A stretch of DNA of 64,000 nt from Planctomycetota bacterium. GTDB taxonomy: Bacteria > Planctomycetota > MHYJ01 > JACQXL01 > JACRIJ01. Location: the NCBI GenBank assembly GCA_016220095.1, contig JACRIJ010000082.1:19666-83665 (forward strand), in the 5' to 3' direction. Position 1 is the stretch's first letter. Each line of letters opens with the position of its first letter. The notes beneath the pieces were generated by a model that did not search any database, was not told the DNA's origin, and saw nothing but the letters and a program-made list of their open reading frames with translations. The translations under genes were made by a program, and so were the position numbers. Below are positions 62,191 to 64,000 of the stretch, one piece after another.

Positions 62191-63643
62191 CTTCTTCGCG
62201 CTCCCTCATAAGCGGGAATAAAATAACATCCCTTATGGACTGCTTGTTTGTCAATAGCATCACGAGACGGTCAATGCCTATGCCGAGCCCGCCTGCCGGC
62301 GGCATGCCATGCTCCAGGGCCGTAACGAAATCTTCGTCCATGCGCGCCATTCCCTCGGCCTTTTCGTCAAGCTGTTTCTGGAACCTTGCGCGCTGGTCCA
62401 GAGGGTCGTTCAGTTCCGTAAACGCATTGGCGATTTCCATGGTGGCTATAAAAAGTTCAAAGCGTTCGCATTCCTGCGGCTTGTCCTTTTTCGCCTTTGT
62501 CAGAGGGCATATCGCGGTAGGATAATCTATAATGAATACCGGCCCCTGGAGATTTGGCTCTACGAACTTTTCAAACAAATCGTTCGCAAGGACATCAGCG
62601 GAACGGTCCTTCAATTCAAGTCCTTCCTTCCTGGCCCGTGTTAGGATTGCGTCTTTATCAAACCAATCAATTCCTACATATTCCTTAAACAACTCCAGAT
62701 ACGGTTTCCTCTGCCATGGCGCGGTAAAATCAATCTGTTTCTCACCGAAAGCCAATTTCATATCAGGCGAAATTTCTTTGACAAGGCTGACGACAAGCGA
62801 TTCCGTAAGTTCCATCATTGTATTATAATCACCGTAAGCCTCGTAAAGCTCCATCATTGTAAATTCGGGATTGTGTTTGGTGGAAATGCCTTCGTTTCGG
62901 AAGTTGCGGTTTATTTCAAACACCCTTTCCATACCGCCTACGAGGAGGCGTTTCAGGTAGAGTTCCGGGGCGATACGCAGATACAATTGCATATTAAGCG
63001 CGTTATGATGGGTGGTAAAAGGCCGCGCGGTCGCGCCGCCGGGAATGGGATGCATCATCGGGGTCTCCACTTCAAGGAAACCGCGCGCCTGCAGGAATTG
63101 CCTTATTGAATTAATCATCTTCGTACGCTGTACAAAAGAAGCGCGCACTTCCGGATTGGATATCAAATCCAGATATCTCTTGCGGTACCGGGTTTCCACG
63201 TCCGTCAAACCGTGCCACTTTTCCGGCATTGGCAGAAGCGATTTTGTCAGAAGCGTAAAATTGTCCGCGTAAATCGTAATCTCACCGGTACGTGTTTTAA
63301 AAAGCACGCCTGTAACGCCGATAATATCGCCCAAGTCAAGGTGTTCGTACAAAGCAAACAGCTGTTCCCCTATTTTATCCTTTTTGATGTAAACCTGAAT
63401 CTTCGCGTCCCTGTCATGGATATCCATAAAGGCCGCCTTGCCGTGGGCGCGCAGAGTCATGATACGGCCCGCGGTGGTGATTTTTGTGCCGGTATTGGGA
63501 TCATGCGTTTCCAGTTCAGGAAATCTCGCGAGGATGTCTTTTATAGGCGTAACACCGGGAAACTTGCCGCCGAACGGGTCTATGCCCATCTGGCGTATAA
63601 ACTCAAGACTTTTCAGCCGTTCATCTCTAAGGTTATTAGACAT
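62183..63643 (-). CDS. lysS: Lysyl-tRNA synthetase, class II
   Basis: Charges tRNA-Lys with lysine using ATP. The 486-residue protein has the N-terminal OB-fold anticodon domain (about 35-140) and the class II catalytic core with motif 2 (FEINRNFRNEG) and motif 3 (GLGIGIDRLVML). The length is normal. AGGAGT precedes the ATG. A promoter TTGACT-17-TATACT lies 100 bp upstream. It heads the lysS-lolC-lolD operon with short overlaps. Confidence 0.97.
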   Translation of the reverse strand: MSNNLRDERLKSLEFIRQMGIDPFGGKFPGVTPIKDILARFPELETHDPNTGTKITTAGRIMTLRAHGKAAFMDIHDRDAKIQVYIKKDKIGEQLFALYEHLDLGDIIGVTGVLFKTRTGEITIYADNFTLLTKSLLPMPEKWHGLTDVETRYRKRYLDLISNPEVRASFVQRTKMINSIRQFLQARGFLEVETPMMHPIPGGATARPFTTHHNALNMQLYLRIAPELYLKRLLVGGMERVFEINRNFRNEGISTKHNPEFTMMELYEAYGDYNTMMELTESLVVSLVKEISPDMKLAFGEKQIDFTAPWQRKPYLELFKEYVGIDWFDKDAILTRARKEGLELKDRSADVLANDLFEKFVEPNLQGPVFIIDYPTAICPLTKAKKDKPQECERFELFIATMEIANAFTELNDPLDQRARFQKQLDEKAEGMARMDEDFVTALEHGMPPAGGLGIGIDRLVMLLTNKQSIRDVILFPLMREREEGA

Positions 63644-63748
63644 TTTTAACTCCTAAATCATAAAGAACGTGTTATGCGTATCTCCGGCCAAAGCAGTACA
63701 ATCGGTAGCTTCGGCGGCCAATCATCATCATTACCATAACAAGCGCAT

Positions 63749-63777
63749 AGTATAGTGTTTTGGCAGTTCTAAGTCAA
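63749..63777 (-). promoter_or_regulatory. Promoter of lysS-lolC-lolD
   Basis: On the minus strand TTGACT (63777-63772), 17-bp spacer, TATACT (63754-63749). The predicted leader is about 100 nt and contains no obvious T-box for a class II lysyl synthetase. Confidence 0.65.
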
Positions 63778-63875
63778 TGAAAAAAGCAGCCGAATTGCAA
63801 GGCCTCACTGAAGGTGGGTTGAGAAAATAACATAAATGTCAAAAGCCCAATGATTACGATAGGGACAGAATATTC

Positions 63876-64000
63876 AGGCTGTGTCACAATACACCTTACA
63901 TGGGACGTAAAACCCATAAAAAATGGAATGAAAAGCAGTAAATGCTATACTACTGTATAGTAAAATTAAGGAGAAACTATATGGCATACCGATATGGTAA
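63876..64000 (+). mobile_element. Possible left end of an IS1182-like insertion sequence
   Basis: The window ends just inside a coding start; the stretch beginning AGGCTGTGTCACAAT near 63876 looks like a transposon terminus, but the other end and the flanks are not visible. A TACTACTGTATAGTA inverted motif lies just before the gene. Confidence 0.35.
63981..64000 (+). CDS. Partial CDS, possible IS1182-family transposase start
   Basis: AAGGAG followed 8 bp later by ATG opens a frame that reads MAYRYG before the window ends. IS1182-type transposases commonly begin M(A/S)YRYG, and the preceding 100 bp look like a transposon end. Only six residues are seen, so the call rests on a short resemblance. 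Confidence 0.4.

Noticed and set aside
63643..63777. T-box or other riboswitch in the lysS leader
   Set aside because: No T-box sequence, terminator or recognisable aptamer is visible in the 100-nt leader.

Overview
The window reads as a chromosomal segment of a Gram-negative bacterium, probably an uncultured lineage with Planctomycetota/PVC-like habits. The evidence is indirect: LolC/LolD-type lipoprotein export genes, an OmpA-like lipoprotein and two other lipoproteins imply an outer membrane; three Ser/Thr kinases (two with long TPR tails), a three-helix SecE and two giant LamG/PKD surface proteins fit such lineages. No marker in the window fixes the phylum.

Layout. 43-915 is rsmA. 1688-12630 carries four minus-strand genes (kinase-TPR protein, glycosidase-like lipoprotein, M16 peptidase, FAD oxidoreductase) separated by long repeat-filled gaps. 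12741-22200 is one minus-strand information-processing operon: promoter, tuf, rpmG, tRNA-Trp, secE, nusG, rplK, rplA, rplJ, rplL, rpoB, OmpA-like lipoprotein, terminator; rpoC is absent after rpoB. Divergent from it are tRNA-Thr and tRNA-Tyr, followed by pyrR-pyrB-pyrC. Next come moaD and moaE, split by an AbiEii-like toxin/antitoxin pair, then a GAF/HD-GYP/PilZ regulator, a soluble Ser/Thr kinase and a glgA-ykgJ-cutA operon. An XRE regulator, a candidate small RNA and an ABC-2 exporter operon follow. 37188-57143 holds a consensus promoter, a nucleotidyltransferase pair, two giant secreted paralogues (2657 and 2352 aa) and a zinc-ribbon kinase-TPR protein. 57360-59190 is AT-rich with a small ORF, a membrane protein and two decayed fragments. 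The window ends with a GT2 gene, lolD-lolC-lysS, and what looks like the first codons of an insertion-sequence transposase.

The most striking feature is non-coding. Nearly every gap is built from imperfect tandem words in strict 7-, 8- or 9-bp register, often punctuated by GACGACG/CGTCGTC. The words read outward from the adjacent gene at both its 5' and 3' ends. Several genes end inside the first word, so that the last residues and the stop codon of pyrB, moaE and both giant proteins are written by the array. Other points for follow-up are a 25-bp palindrome inserted with a TGAA duplication, four helically phased TTGAAC sites upstream of the M16 promoter, an orphan promoter-terminator pair with no ORF, and a four-cysteine segment in EF-Tu.
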